Positions 22,145-34,217 of a stretch of 64,000 bases of DNA are shown one piece after another. Each line of letters begins with the position of its first letter. Position 1 is the stretch's first letter. The stretch spans positions 202,136 through 266,135 of the forward strand of contig CAJJDO010000087.1 in assembly GCA_905183005.1 (NCBI GenBank). The letters run 5' to 3'. The stretch is from Paramecium pentaurelia. Its lineage: Eukaryota; Ciliophora; Oligohymenophorea; Peniculida; Parameciidae. The position numbers and the translations under genes are program-made. The notes under the pieces are model-generated. The model saw only the letters and a list, made by a program, of their open reading frames with translations. It made no database searches and had not been told where the DNA came from.

Positions 22145-24208
22145 ATGTAATAATATGAAGGATTAATAGAGGAGAACACTTAATTAAAGAAAGCTATCAT
22201 TTCTTCTAAAGCTGTGATAACTAGAAAGATTAGTAATTTAAATTTATAATTATTTTAAGATGAATATGAAACTTTATAGGCTATAAATGATGAATTGAAA
22301 TAAAATCTTGATAAAATGAGATTAGAGAATTAGGATTTATTATAAAAGTATAAAATATCTATACATGATAAAAAATAAACAGAATAATAATTTGATAATG
22401 CTACAAAGAATTGGAAACTTTTAATTGAATAAAAATAAAGAGAAATAGAAGAGATTTAAAGTAGATTGACACCTGCTTTTGATTAAGATATGATGAGAAT
22501 TAAATTATTGAATGAATTAGATTTACCACATAGATAATAATTGGAATAAAAGTAATTAGAGATTGAAAAGTTGAATGAAACAATATATTAATTAAAAAGA
22601 AAGATTGATTTGGAATTATCAAGAGTAGAAACTATATAAATAGATAAAGATAAAGAAATAAAATTATTATTAGAAAAACATAAATTAGATATGGCAGATC
22701 TTTAACATTAAATCACAGATTTAACAAGATAAGTAGAAGACAATAAAGATAGAGATACAATAAGAAGATTAAGAAAAGATTTGGAAGAATATAAATTAAA
22801 ATTTAATATTACTGATACTGAAAATGAAGAATTAAAAAATGAAAGAGATAAAATTAGAGAAGAAAAGAATGATATTATGATTAAATTTGCCAGATAGCTT
22901 GATACAGAAAGAAATGATAAAAGATAATTTAAAAGTGATTTTGATAAATTATAAGTAAGAACTAGATTTTTAGAAGATGAATTTAGAAAAGAAAAATAAA
23001 GAAGAGAACAAGTTTCAACTGATATTGAAATTTTAAAAACAGAAAAAGATTAATTATTGACTGATTTGAGAAAAAAAGATGATACAATCCATTATTTACA
23101 AAGAAAAATTACAGATATGGAAGAAGAATAATAAGAGTAAGAATAAAAAGTTTAAGATAAATTAACACGTTTGTATTAGGATGAACATGATAAATTTTTA
23201 CAGGAAAGAAATAAGGCAGTTACACTTTAAAAAGATGTTGATAATTTAAAAAAAAGATTTAGTGATCTTTAAGATGATTATAAAGTATTGAGAGATAGAT
23301 ATCAAAAAGAAAACATAGATAATAAAGATTCAATTAGGATATAGAATGAGGAAATTGAAAAATTGAAGAAAACACTATCTCAACAAACAAAAGAAATTGG
23401 AGATTTGGAAAGATCAAATAAAAATAAAGAAGAATAAATTCATGATTTAGAAAATGAAAATGAAACTATAAAGAGAAGAAATAGAGAACTTTAACATAGA
23501 ATCTAATTAATTGAAGTAAATCCTATTCCAACATCAATCTAAACTCAACCTATTATTAATTAATCTTAACTTCCTACAGTTACATAAGTTCCTTAATTTG
23601 TATAGTAAAATCAAGAATAATATGATACAACTAAACCTTTAAAGTAATTAAATTCAGTATAATCAGAAAATGATCCCTAAAATTAATAATAAGTATAAGC
23701 TTAAAAATAATCTCTATAATAAATTACTGAAGAAAACAGATCTTTAATTTCGAAAAATAAAAAATTAAATAAAAAACTTAAAATAGCTAATGAAAAAATT
23801 CTTGAACTCTCTATGAAAAATACTATCTTAGAAAAACAAGTATAAAGAAAACTTTCTCAACCACCAATTTAAGATATTGATAGATCTAATTTTGGTTTAC
23901 ATGCTCATTCTTAATCTCCATTTAAATAAGATTCTTATTAATAGTTAGAAACTGAAACACATTAATAAAGACAATAATAATAAACTATTCATACTGATAC
24001 AAGATTAGATAGATTTGATAAATAAGATAAACTAAATAAATAAGATAGATTCGTTTAATAATCATAAGAGAAATATAGACCAAGAGGTTAATCTGGAATA
24101 GATGTTCGTAGAACTTAAGGAAATCCAATTGATATAAGAGATGATGAATTATTAAATAAAGTTATGATGCTTACAGATGCTTCGGGATAGAATAAATAAT
24201 TTTGGTGA
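22145..24208 (+). CDS. Coiled-coil centriolar-type protein (CEP83-like?)
   Basis: 687 aa, single exon. Nearly continuous coiled coil from residue ~30 to 460, then a Gln/Pro-rich linker, a second short coiled coil, and a charged C-terminal region ending KQFW. The segment MRIKLLNELDLPHRQQLE followed by a long Lys/Glu coiled coil resembles the distal-appendage protein CEP83/CCDC41, which docks basal bodies to the membrane. That would suit a ciliate, but long coiled coils align easily. Starts 50 bp from the divergent kinesin gene. Confidence 0.5.
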
Positions 24209-24274
24209 TTTTTTCTTTATTTCATTTTATATTTAAGATATGAATATGCATTGAATATTGATAATTTTATTTTA

Positions 24275-26402
24275 TCAGGAATCTTCCCTTTCCCATTTTG
24301 AAACCACTTGCAAAAGATTTTCCATTTTTTATTTTTCATATTCTTCTAATGACATACTCTCAAATTCTTTAGGTATTTTACCATCTGGGAAATTGGATGC
24401 TTTAACTCCAGCTATAATTTTATTTATATATATATATACATTTTGTTAAATTAGGACTTAATTTAAGTAATGTAATACCACCATGAGTATCACCTACTAA
24501 AATAATAGGATCTCTTTAATTGAATGCAATATTAGTTAATCTTGGTTATTTAGATGGTTTTTATTCTGCAAGTTTTCCAATTTTATCAACATTCAAATCA
24601 TAAACAAATATTTTATCTTAAGTGGCACAAGCGAAAACTAATAATATATAATTAATGAATACCTGTAGAACTATAAGGTGCCCACATAGCATCAACAACC
24701 TACATTCCTTATTCAAAACTCATAATTTGTGTAGATATTTTAGAATCCCATATTTTAACAGTCCAATCAGCAGATGCAGAAATGAAAGTTCTAGAATGAA
24801 AATTATTCCATTTAACTTTATACACTGCTAAATTATGTCCCTAATTATAAGAATTATTAATATACAATATATGTTTCTTAATATTATCCTGAATATGCTC
24901 TAGAACATTTATGTATTTTTCCTTCTTCAGTACCAACTAAAAAGATATGAGGTTCAAATTTATTGAAATCAAAACATAAACCACAAGCTAAACCAATTAA
25001 AGTACTTTCTTCTTCATTCTTACCAACCAATCTTAATCTAATGACTTCTTCAGGTTCTAATTTATTTTTCATCAAAACCCAATTCATAACTCTACCATCA
25101 GATGAAATTGAATAAAAATTATAATTCTTAGAGATATCTGGATTCCATTTAACTTGCCATACTGGGTCTGTGTGTTTTTAAGTTCTTACAGTTGATTAAT
25201 AAATTGGTTTTTTATGTTTATTTCTGATATCATAAACTAAAACTGTTCCATCATATAATCCTACAGCTAATAATGCTGGACTTTAAGGATGAAAATCTAA
25301 GCACATAACTCCAGCTTCACATGTAAATGCATATTCTGGATGAGTTGTATTTTTAAGAGAATATAAACATATAAGACCCATTCTTTATTTTGAAAATTCA
25401 TAACTACCAAAACTTACAGCAAATAGATCCATATATCTAGGATTCCAACATAATGATGTTACATGTTTCTTTTTTTATTTCTCATTTGAAAATTTCCAAA
25501 TAGGTAATAAATGTCTAATTATTTTATAAATCTTTACCCTTCATTTTTAGATGTTTCTACTACTTCCCCTTGATTCCAATAATATTTATAATCATTATAT
25601 TTTTCTTTTTGATCATTGTGAACAACTGTTCTTTCCATAATTTTTAAACATCTCTTGAAAGATGGCTTATAAACTGTATTATCTGAAGTATGATCTTTCT
25701 TTTTTTAACTTTCTTCTTTGGCTTTATTTTATATATAAGCATCAAAAATTTCCCATTATGTAATTTAACCTTTTAATGTATCACTAGGAGGAGGTTCTGT
25801 TGATACACCTCTTTCTCTAATTACTCTTCCATCAGTTTATGCTTCTCTTGCATTATAATTAAATTTATTTCTCATTGTTTATTTAATTGCCTCTTTATCC
25901 TTTGATGCCCCAGGATCTTCCATTTCTTAATTTCTTTCTGCTTCTTTAATCAATGCTAATTTTGTATCCCATAATTCCTCTTGTATTCTGGCCTCATTTG
26001 AATCTTTGTGAATGATTTCTCCATCTAATCTGAAATGAATAATCAATTATTCAACTAATTCATCTGTTTTATACTATCATAATTTTCAGTAGTTACTTTT
26101 CTTTATAAATAATCATATTAAGTTATATTCTTTGGTGCTTGAGGATTGTTAGGAATCAACATTTTAGATGGCATATCTTCATTCAATTCTTTCTCTGTCA
26201 ATTAAGGTCTATCTCTTTCTCTCTATAAATATTTATTTATTTCAAAACTTCATGTTAATATTCTGATTCATCACCATCTGGTTCAGCTTCTTATTAATTT
26301 AAATTCTAATTGGCTATTTTAGGTTGTTTTTTCTATCAATTATAATTAATAACTTACAGGTATTGGTCTCCTAAGGGTTACTTTTTATTATTTGGGTGGC
26401 AT
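24275..26402 (-). CDS. DNAI1: Axonemal outer-arm dynein intermediate chain 1
   Basis: 650-aa WD-repeat intermediate chain that anchors outer dynein arms to the axoneme. The N-terminal half has the family's NQWEIFDAY-like block (TQWEIFDAYIQNK) after EPPPSDT, and KIMERTV. The WD-repeat half has ALCWNP-like SLCWNPRY, FAVSFGSYEF, GVMCLDFHP, DPVWQVKW, FLVGTEEGKIHKCSRAYS, SADWTVKIWD and ILVGDTHGGI. Length and order match DNAI1/IC78. Seven introns: 26333-26357, 26223-26248, 26074-26096, 25515-25537, 24841-24865, 24638-24662 and 24412-24439. Convergent with the coiled-coil gene ending at 24208. Confidence 0.95.
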
Positions 26403-26666
26403 TTTAATTATTAAATAAACTTAATCAAAATATGATTGTATTTATAATATATTCCATACATTTAATTATTATTTATTTAGAAATTGACATTCATACATGT
26501 CTTATTACATTAATATATATATAAAAAGAAAACCATAAGAATAAAATAGTATTATTCAAGATAATTCTTAAATTAGTTTAAATTATTAAAGCTTAAGAAT
26601 AAAGAAGAAAATTAATTTAATTTTGGAATTCATATAAAAATATAAACAAAACAGTGTTTTATACTC

Positions 26667-27944
26667 TCATTTTCTATTAATTAAATGAAATATTTATTTA
26701 AACTTTTCTTAAATCTCTTCATTTTCAATTTAATGAGCTTCTCTTTTAAAATTTTCATAGAAATTTCTATTTATTTTACCTTTTTCATTTAAAATCTATT
26801 TTATATATATGTTTATAATTTACTTTAATACTAATTAAGAATTAATTTATGAATTTTTTCTCTAATAATTTAAGATTAATCATAGTTGACATATTTGGAA
26901 TCAAATACATAATAACATTAATATCTATGCTTAGTTTGAGTGCCTCATATGATTCTGTTAATATTCTTGAGTATGGTCCTGACATTATTCCCTTTTTGAA
27001 TAGCACACTTGTCATCATACATAAATCTTGTATATTTGCTGTTTTATATTCTTCACAATATAATTCCATACACTTTTCAACTAAATCATGAGTAGCAGTT
27101 GTTTATAATGCATGTAAACCAACAATCATAGATTATAAATTTAACCTTTTTTAATGTACTGCATCTTCAAAACAATTATAAATAGATCTTATAACATGAT
27201 GTTTAGTAGGAGATTCTAGATCAGATTTGGATAATGTATGAATAATTTATGCTTCAACTCTTCCAAAATATTTGAATTCTAGTTTACTTAATAATTCATA
27301 GAGGAATTCATGCATATCATAAATTTCTAATTTTTAATAAGCTACTAAAGTTTCCATAATTATTTATTCATCATTACAATCAGATATTTTTAATTAAATA
27401 AGTGACATTAAATTTTTCAATGTAAGTTATGCTGCATTATATGCTATCAGTTTTTCAGTTTTGAGATCCATTTAAATATTTTTTCTTGCAATTTTAGCTA
27501 ATGAATATGCACAATTTGAAAGTGCTTTGATATTCATTTCAGTTGATTTTTTAATAAGCAAATCACAAGCCTGACTTATAAATAACTCAGGATCCTAAGT
27601 GTAAGTTATATTTGCCATCAATGCAGGAAGGTTGTCATGATCTTATTCAGACAAATTTTCAAGAACATGAGATATTAAATTTTATCTTGATCTTAAAACA
27701 GCTCTATTATGTACTTTACGAACATAAGTTAATAGATTATTAACTGTTTTAGCTGATTAGCTTGAATGAATAGTCTAAATTTATGCTGATTTAATACTTG
27801 AAGATGATCAAAAGCTTTAAGCGATTCATCTAATGATATATTCATCTTTTTAAAATTAGCATAAGTAGGAGCAATTGATGTTAGTTTTGATATTCTTTCA
27901 ATCTATTTTGTTTATTGACTAAAGAAAAAGAATATTTTAATCAT
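26667..27944 (-). CDS. Helical-repeat protein, possibly mitochondrial
   Basis: 408 aa, unrecognised. The whole protein consists of alternating helices with conserved-looking spacing (ALSNCAYSLAKI, IMETLVAYQKLEIYDMHEF, KLEFKYFGRVEAQIIHTLS). This resembles the octo/heptatricopeptide and FASTK-type repeats of organellar RNA-binding proteins. The N-terminus is hydrophobic then basic (MIKIFFFFSQQTKQIERISK) and could be a presequence. Two introns: 27775-27797 (23) and 26796-26823 (28); the second adds a charged C-terminal exon. Family assignment is by pattern only. Confidence 0.55.
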
Positions 27945-28019
27945 GAATTATAATTATAATTGTTTTAATAAATATAATATATATCAAAAGAGACTAGAAA
28001 TTCACAAGAGGCTAAATTA

Positions 28020-28428
28020 ATGTTTTCAACGTGGTAAAGATTAAAAAGAGATAATGTGATAACACCTAAGAATGTAAATTAAAGAAAGAGGAAGTATTAA
28101 AGGTGGTTTCAATATTGTTATAGGAAAATAAGGTTATAGATATTTTCTAGTTACAAAAAAATTTACCATTTGTTTCTGAATTATTTTTTTAAACATAAAA
28201 CTTTAGGATCTGAGTTGTATAATATAGTTATGATAGAATAATGTAAAATATCTCTTATAGTTATTATGGAAGTCAGAATTAGGAGTGATTTTAGATGAGG
28301 AAAGGGAATTAGAGAGGTTTAGCTTAAGAAAAGGAGTTGCAAAGATTTATTCAAGATTTATAAATTAGAAATAAGAGAAGAAATTTTATATTTTATCAAA
28401 TGGGAAATATCAAAAAGCAATTATTTGA
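28020..28428 (+). CDS. Small protein with one long intron, tentative
   Basis: About 104 aa, unrecognised. Three coding-like segments in different frames join if a 29-nt intron (28074-28102) and a 65-nt AT-rich intron (28172-28236) are removed. The product then runs from MFSTWQRLKRDN through a helical middle to a Lys-rich end at TGA 28426-28428. The 65-nt intron is more than twice the window's norm. Without it the middle frame ends in TGA at 28211. Spacing to both neighbours (75 and 39 bp) suits a real gene in this compact locus, but a decayed gene is possible. Confidence 0.35.
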
Positions 28429-28467
28429 ATTTCTATATGTATTTTATTTATATATATGTATTTTTGA

Positions 28468-31006
28468 TCATATCTCATTTAATTCTTTAATCACTTAATC
28501 AAGGGTTTCTTAAAAGCAACCAGTTATAGATATATGAAATGTTTATTTTTTTTGATTTGGATTTTCCTCTTCAAAAATCTATTATAGAAAAGATTTAAGT
28601 TCAGTTAGATCATTTTTTTCATCAATCATTAAGGAAATTTAAATTTATGGACTAAGTTATATTTAAAATCATTATACAAGTCTGCTTTTTTTATATACTC
28701 TATTAATCCTTTTATTTCTTAGCAATTATATTCAACTAAACTTGTGATAATTATGGATGTAGGGTTAAATGTTTATATTTCATTTATTAATTTACCATAA
28801 GATTTATTCAAATTTGATTTATCAAAATAATGAATATAATTCTATGGTTTCAAATAGTCTCTATAATAAATATGATAAATAGAAAACTCAACAGTTTCAT
28901 ACACATATTTATAAGTTGAATTAGCAGTATCAATTTATTTTTGTTGGAGATTTAGCTAATATTAAAATAATTCAAATGAAGAATTTTACTTTTGATTGAT
29001 TAAAGTAATATTATTTTACTCAATTAATTCATTCACCCATTGCTATTATATGGGCTATGGTTAATTGTGTATTTTTTCTATTGGTATTAAGATTATACTA
29101 TTTTTCAAATCTAGAATTTCTTTCTAAGTATCATATAGAAAATTTGGTTAACCAAAAAAAACTTTAATTTTAGCTTATTGTTTAGTAAATGAATAAACCT
29201 ATTTCAATCCAGTATTATCATTTTATTCAATTATAATATCAACAGATGGATATTTGGTAGTAATTTATTGAATTAGTTGACTAAATTAAATAAAGTTATT
29301 TTTTACTGTAAATTTTTACTTAATGATTTCTCAATAGAAATTTAAATGGTTTTCTTAGATTTTTCAATATCCTTTTCTAATTGTTCTAATTATGATTTTA
29401 ATTAAAGTATTTTAATTGAATCTTTACTTATAATTTTCATTTTTGCTTATTTTTCTTCAAGAAAATCTATCAATTAATATAACAATATATTACTTTTACA
29501 TTCATATTACTAGATCATTTCTTATAATTTATCCTTATAATCATTGATTACTACATTAAAATTAAATCCATTTTTGAAAAAATAAAAATCAGTTAATTCA
29601 ACTTAAGGTGAAATTTATTTGATTAAGAATTATACAAAGTAATCAACTTATTATTGTTTACCTAATATGGTTATATAATTTTGATTGAATTTTAATTTAA
29701 TCTAATATTTATTTAGAAGATTTGTAATTTCTTTTTCTGTTAATTTTCTTAAATAATTAATTTAGTTTATATTGTAAATACTTTATTTAACAATCTATAG
29801 ATCTTCATTCAATTTCTTAAGAAATATAGATTATTAGACTCTACCATTAATGATAACAAAATAACTTAAGGCTTTTCCATTTATTTAGGTTTTAGACAAT
29901 TAATAAACTTCATTTTCTAATATTATTTCAATATTATTTCTATCTAAATTAAAATTAAAATAATATTTGGCATTATTGCACAATTAAGAATTTTAAAAAT
30001 CTAAGTAAAAATGAGTGAAATAGAATTACCAATAACCAATATTGCAGAAAAGATTCTACTCTTTATTTGTTTTAATGAATTTTATAATTCGTCTAAAGCT
30101 AATGTACTTTGTTTTGCTACTTCATAATCATAAAACTAATTTTAATTCAAAATTTCTTAAATTTACATTAGCTAGATTATTTCATCATCTAGATCTTTAA
30201 ATTTAAGTATTCCACTTTAAATATTAAGAGTAGAATACTCTTTCATTAATATTTCTCCAGCTTTTGTAACAAGATGATGTGGTCCATATAAATCTATCTT
30301 AGATTTTTAAATTTATAATTATTACAATCTATTGACCTCTTCGCACTTCTACAAAAGTATATAAATGTTTTTCTATCCATTATTTTATTATAGGAACATA
30401 GTATTCAATAAATACATTATGAATATCAAATTGATGCTCATGTCTTACAATTTTTTTCTCAAAAACATTTTATTATTTAAGTTCTTTTTTAAATCCATAG
30501 ATTGTATAAACTTTTTGAGTATTATTTTGTTAGTTCTATTTCTTATAACCTCTTAAAGGAATATCTTCTTAAGTTGAATAAACCTTGATTTAATGATAAG
30601 TAGTCAAATAATCTACATATTATTTAAAACTTGTTTATGTATAGAATAGTTTATCTAGAAATTAATCTATTTAATATTAACAATCAAGATGTGTTATAAT
30701 ACATTGATCTTATATAAACCAACTAAATTGAGTATCAAATTTCTAAGCTATATATTCTTTGAGATTGCATTCAAGTTAATTATCATTTTAGAATATATCA
30801 GAGAATTAATGAAGTGGTATTTTATTAAAATTGTCCACATTCAAAAATCGTTAAGAGTCTAACTTTTTAATAAGAACATCTGTTTATGGATTTAAATTAA
30901 GCACATTAATTTAGATATCAATATCTTGATCAATTAGTTCTGATAAAATGTAAGTGAAAACACCATATTTTTTTCTAATATTTGAGACTCTTAGATTTAA
31001 TTTCAT
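28468..31006 (-). CDS. Large unknown protein, 809 aa
   Basis: No family recognised. Four introns (30298-30325, 30001-30029, 29281-29306 and 28652-28677; 28, 29, 26 and 26 nt) give a continuous frame. The N-terminal 300 residues look like mixed alpha/beta folds and are rich in aromatic residues, with a block IDLYGPHHLVTKAGEIL near residue 260. The middle is rich in Asn/Ile, with a coiled-coil region (LQLKSQLEQLEKDIEKSKK) near 540. The C-terminal 200 residues look globular again. No signal peptide. It starts 17 bp after the stop of the Tctex gene. Possibly ciliate-specific. Confidence 0.65.
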
Positions 31007-31023
31007 AAAATAATAATAATAAT

Positions 31024-31449
31024 TCAAATCATGCTTACTGCAAATACACTACAAATACAATGAAGAGTATTTTTTTATTGTTCTTATTTTGCTTATTTAT
31101 CTTTTGGCCAAGATATGATAATTTATCCATCAGCAACAGTATCCCACCATTAAGATGTTGTAACAAATGCTCCAGCTCCGTTTCTTTACATAATCATACA
31201 ATGAACAATATATCTACAATTCCTATACATTTTCTTACTTGTATGGTTTTCCCAATTCAATTAATTATTGTGTAACTTTTTCACAAATTGCATTGATCCA
31301 TCCTTAAACCTAGAGTAATAATATAGATTATATACTTTAGATTCATCATATTGAACTTCTTTTAAGACACTTTCAATGGATTCTTATGTTATACGATCTA
31401 CTTCTTCTTATGAATAGGTATTTTCCTCTAAATTTTGATTTTCTTCCAT
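31024..31449 (-). CDS. DYNLT1: Tctex-type dynein light chain
   Basis: 124 aa. DYNLT light chains dimerise on dynein intermediate chains and load cargo, and also occur in outer dynein arms. Hallmarks: a helix with DRITQESIESVL, LIELGKPYK, then KYIVHCMIMQRNGAGAF and WWDTVADGQIIISW, ending CICSVFAVSMI as in Tctex-1 (VSAFGLSI). A short acidic N-terminal extension precedes the domain and a Lys/Gln-rich insertion lies before the last strand. Introns: 31310-31335 (26) and 31214-31238 (25). Start codon is 11 bp from that of the divergent ERD2 gene. Confidence 0.93.
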
Positions 31450-31460
31450 TAATTTTATTA

Positions 31461-32313
31461 ATGAAACAATAACTAAATTATACACTATGGATTGGTTTCC
31501 TCGTTTCAACTATTTTGATATATCTATTTTTCAGTTCAGGAGAATTTAGTTTCATATTAACACTAGCTTGTGGAATATAATGCTTTGGATTTGGATTAGT
31601 ATTTGTTACAATTTCAATAACAAAAGAGACTAGTGGATTAAGTAAATAAACTTTTATTTGTTGTGCATAAGCATTATTAGCAAGATTATTTTCTATTTTA
31701 ACTTTCGAAGTATATTGATTATAGATAAATTAGGGTTATTTACCTTCAGATGCTACAGGTGATTATGTGTATAGATTATTCGAAATATTATCACTTATCT
31801 TTTGCATATTGACTGCATTTAGCATAAAAAATAATAAGTAAGAATTATTCTAATGGTATTACTTCACTCCTATAATGTTGGTGACTGCTTATTATGTTCA
31901 TCCAGGTTTGAATTCACATTCATTTTGTGACATATCCTGGGTATTTGCATTATATATGGAATCATTTGCAATATTGCCATAGATACACCTTTTTACAAAG
32001 AGAGGTTAGAATTCAACAATAATATAGAGGGAATAATTGAATATCATACATCTAATTTTGTAATCACTCAAGCTATCAATAAAGTAATATGTGTGATCTT
32101 TTGGTTTTATTCTTATGAAGAACTTAATAGAAGTGCAGATGAATCAACAATAAGTGTGGCACCTTGGTTAAGTGGTTATTTTGTGATGGTGGCTTAAATG
32201 ATATCAATTGTAATTATTATAGTAAAAATAAATAGATCATAACAACAGATTTTGTGTATAAATATTTGCAAAGTTGGAAATAGGGTATTCCTTTGGTTAT
32301 GTTACCTTCATGA
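31461..32313 (+). CDS. ERD2/KDEL-receptor family membrane protein
   Basis: 259-aa seven-TM protein of the family that retrieves ER lumenal proteins from the Golgi. Seen: SGLSKQTF, ALLARLF, the loop after TM3-4, YYVHPGLNS, WVFALYMESFAILPQIHLFTK (family W...YLEAVAVLPQL) and a C-terminal YKYLQSWKQGIPLVMLP like the KSW...LPA ending. An extra N-terminal hydrophobic helix makes it closer to ERD2-like proteins than to the classical receptor. Introns: 31710-31733 (24), 32005-32027 (23) and 32210-32235 (26). The last is required to reach the conserved C-terminus and stop. Convergent with TTLL, 39 bp. Confidence 0.87.
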
Positions 32314-32352
32314 TGTAGAAAATAATCAAAATATTATAATATATATATATTA

Positions 32353-32690
32353 TCATTTTGCAAGCATCAATTATTAATATAATTGTCTTTTATTATTATT
32401 AAATTTATCCTATCCTATAGATTCCATATCAAATAACTTAGGTTATAAACAAGGTTTAGGAATCATTTATTATGTTTATTTTTTGACAGCTTATTTGACT
32501 CTTAAAAATGGAGGTTCAGATTATTATCTAGGTTAATTTTTGATATTTGTTAATTTACTAACTTTGGCACCAACCTATTCATCTTCTCCATGAACATTAA
32601 TACTTTCAGGTCTTAATATATTTTGAAGTTTAGGAAGATTATTAGCAGGAGTATTAGGTTTAAATGGAGCTCTAATTATATTATTCTTAG

Positions 32691-32722
<32 letters not shown>

Positions 32723-34207
32723 GAAATTTAAGATTCTTTTAAATCTTTTTTCTGATTTCTTTTGATGTCTAAGATTCATTAATTTAAATTAATACTTGTT
32801 CCAGTCCAACTATCTTATAATGATGAAGCAAATTCAATATATTTATCATATTTTTAATAATCTTCAAGTGGATATATTTTAACATAATCTCCTAAATGTG
32901 TATTTTCATAATCATTCCTTTATTTTTCCCATTATTTCATTTATGAAATCTTTTCTTCCATTGTCAACTTTACTTTCTTACCAGTTAATACTCTTTACTA
33001 AAGAGATTCTTTTCTTGATGCAATTATTTATTCTTTGGCTTTTAAACTTACATTCATTAATTTTAATGTATCTCTAATCAGATTTTTCTTAATCAATGCA
33101 TCAAGAGGAGTATCTGTAGTGAAACTAGGTGTATGATTAACTTCTAATAAGATAGGTTATAATTTATGATTCAAAAAGATATCAAAACCTAAAATTTCAA
33201 AACACATATTATTAGCATAATTATCAGGTTGACAAGATCGATAATGATGACTTAATATTGGTTAAACAGTACAAAAGGTTTTAATAAATAATTCATACAT
33301 TTCTTACCAAAGTTTTTTAATGTCATGACCTTCTTATTCTAATTTACTAAATACTGCCTTTATAGATCTCTTATGTCCAATATCCATTCTACTGGCATCT
33401 TTATTAAATACAAAATTTGGATTCTCTTTATTAATAGCATAATTTGTTAAATGCATACACATATCTTCTAAATTTGATGAATTAGGAGGAACATATGGTT
33501 CAGTTGCAAATCTGACTAAACCATCTTAATATACATATATTCTCATAGGATCAGTTCCAGCCAATAATACATATACTCTCAAATCAAATTTTAAACCTTC
33601 AATTAAGAATGGTCTGTGTAAATATCTTTATGCTACATAATGATCATTAGGATTAATATCATTAATATTTCTAGTCAGAAATATACCTCTACCTTAACAA
33701 CTTGCTTCTGGTTTTATAATAAATGTTTTTGCTTTTCCTTTTACAAATTAATTTTTAAAGTCACCATATTCAGCTGGCAATAACCATGTTTAAGGAAAGA
33801 ATTTATATTCTTCAGTGAATTGTTTACGCATTTTCATTAGATTTCTTCCTAAATGATTCTTACGAGCAAGAGAATACATTCCAGGAAAATGATTAATTTT
33901 TTGATATGCTATGATTTATTTATAAAAATACGTTGCATTTTTCCTAGAGTTTCAGGTTAAACAGCTGCATCTGTCCAAAACATATCCCAATTAGTTACAT
34001 CAGACTCATATTATAAAATCCATTTAAATAACTTTTTACCTACAAACTTCACAACATCATATTGAGTATCTAAAATTATAGTAAGTACTTCTAACCTGAT
34101 ACATTCATTATCAAGGTTGTCTTCTTCTTTTAATTATCTTCATTCTCACTTTCACTATCTTCAAATTCCCCATTAAAGTGTGGTTCTTTAACTTATTATT
34201 ATTTCAT
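32353..34207 (-). CDS. Tubulin--tyrosine ligase-like (polyglutamylase type)
   Basis: 592 aa. TTLL enzymes add glutamates or glycines to tubulin tails in cilia and cortical microtubules. ATP-grasp motifs are clear: LARKNHLGRN, FIIKPEASCQGRGIFL, VAQRYLHRPFLIEGLKFDLRVYVLL, HLTNYAIN, MCFEILGFDIFL and PILLEVNHTPSF, nearest to TTLL6/13-type glutamylases. An acidic N-terminus precedes the domain. A basic tail contains ten consecutive Gln encoded by (TAA)10. Introns: 34070-34095 (26), 33909-33931 (23) and 32769-32795 (27). The last is a multiple of three but contains TGA; removing it joins the tail. Start is 10 bp from the divergent Rab start. Confidence 0.93.
32692..32721 (-). repeat. (TAA)10 microsatellite encoding polyglutamine
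   Basis: Thirty bases of perfect TTA repeat on the plus strand, read as ten TAA codons in the TTLL tail. TAA means Gln here, so the repeat is a polyQ tract. Length polymorphism would change the protein without shifting frame. Confidence 0.9.
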
Positions 34208-34217
34208 ATTAATATAA

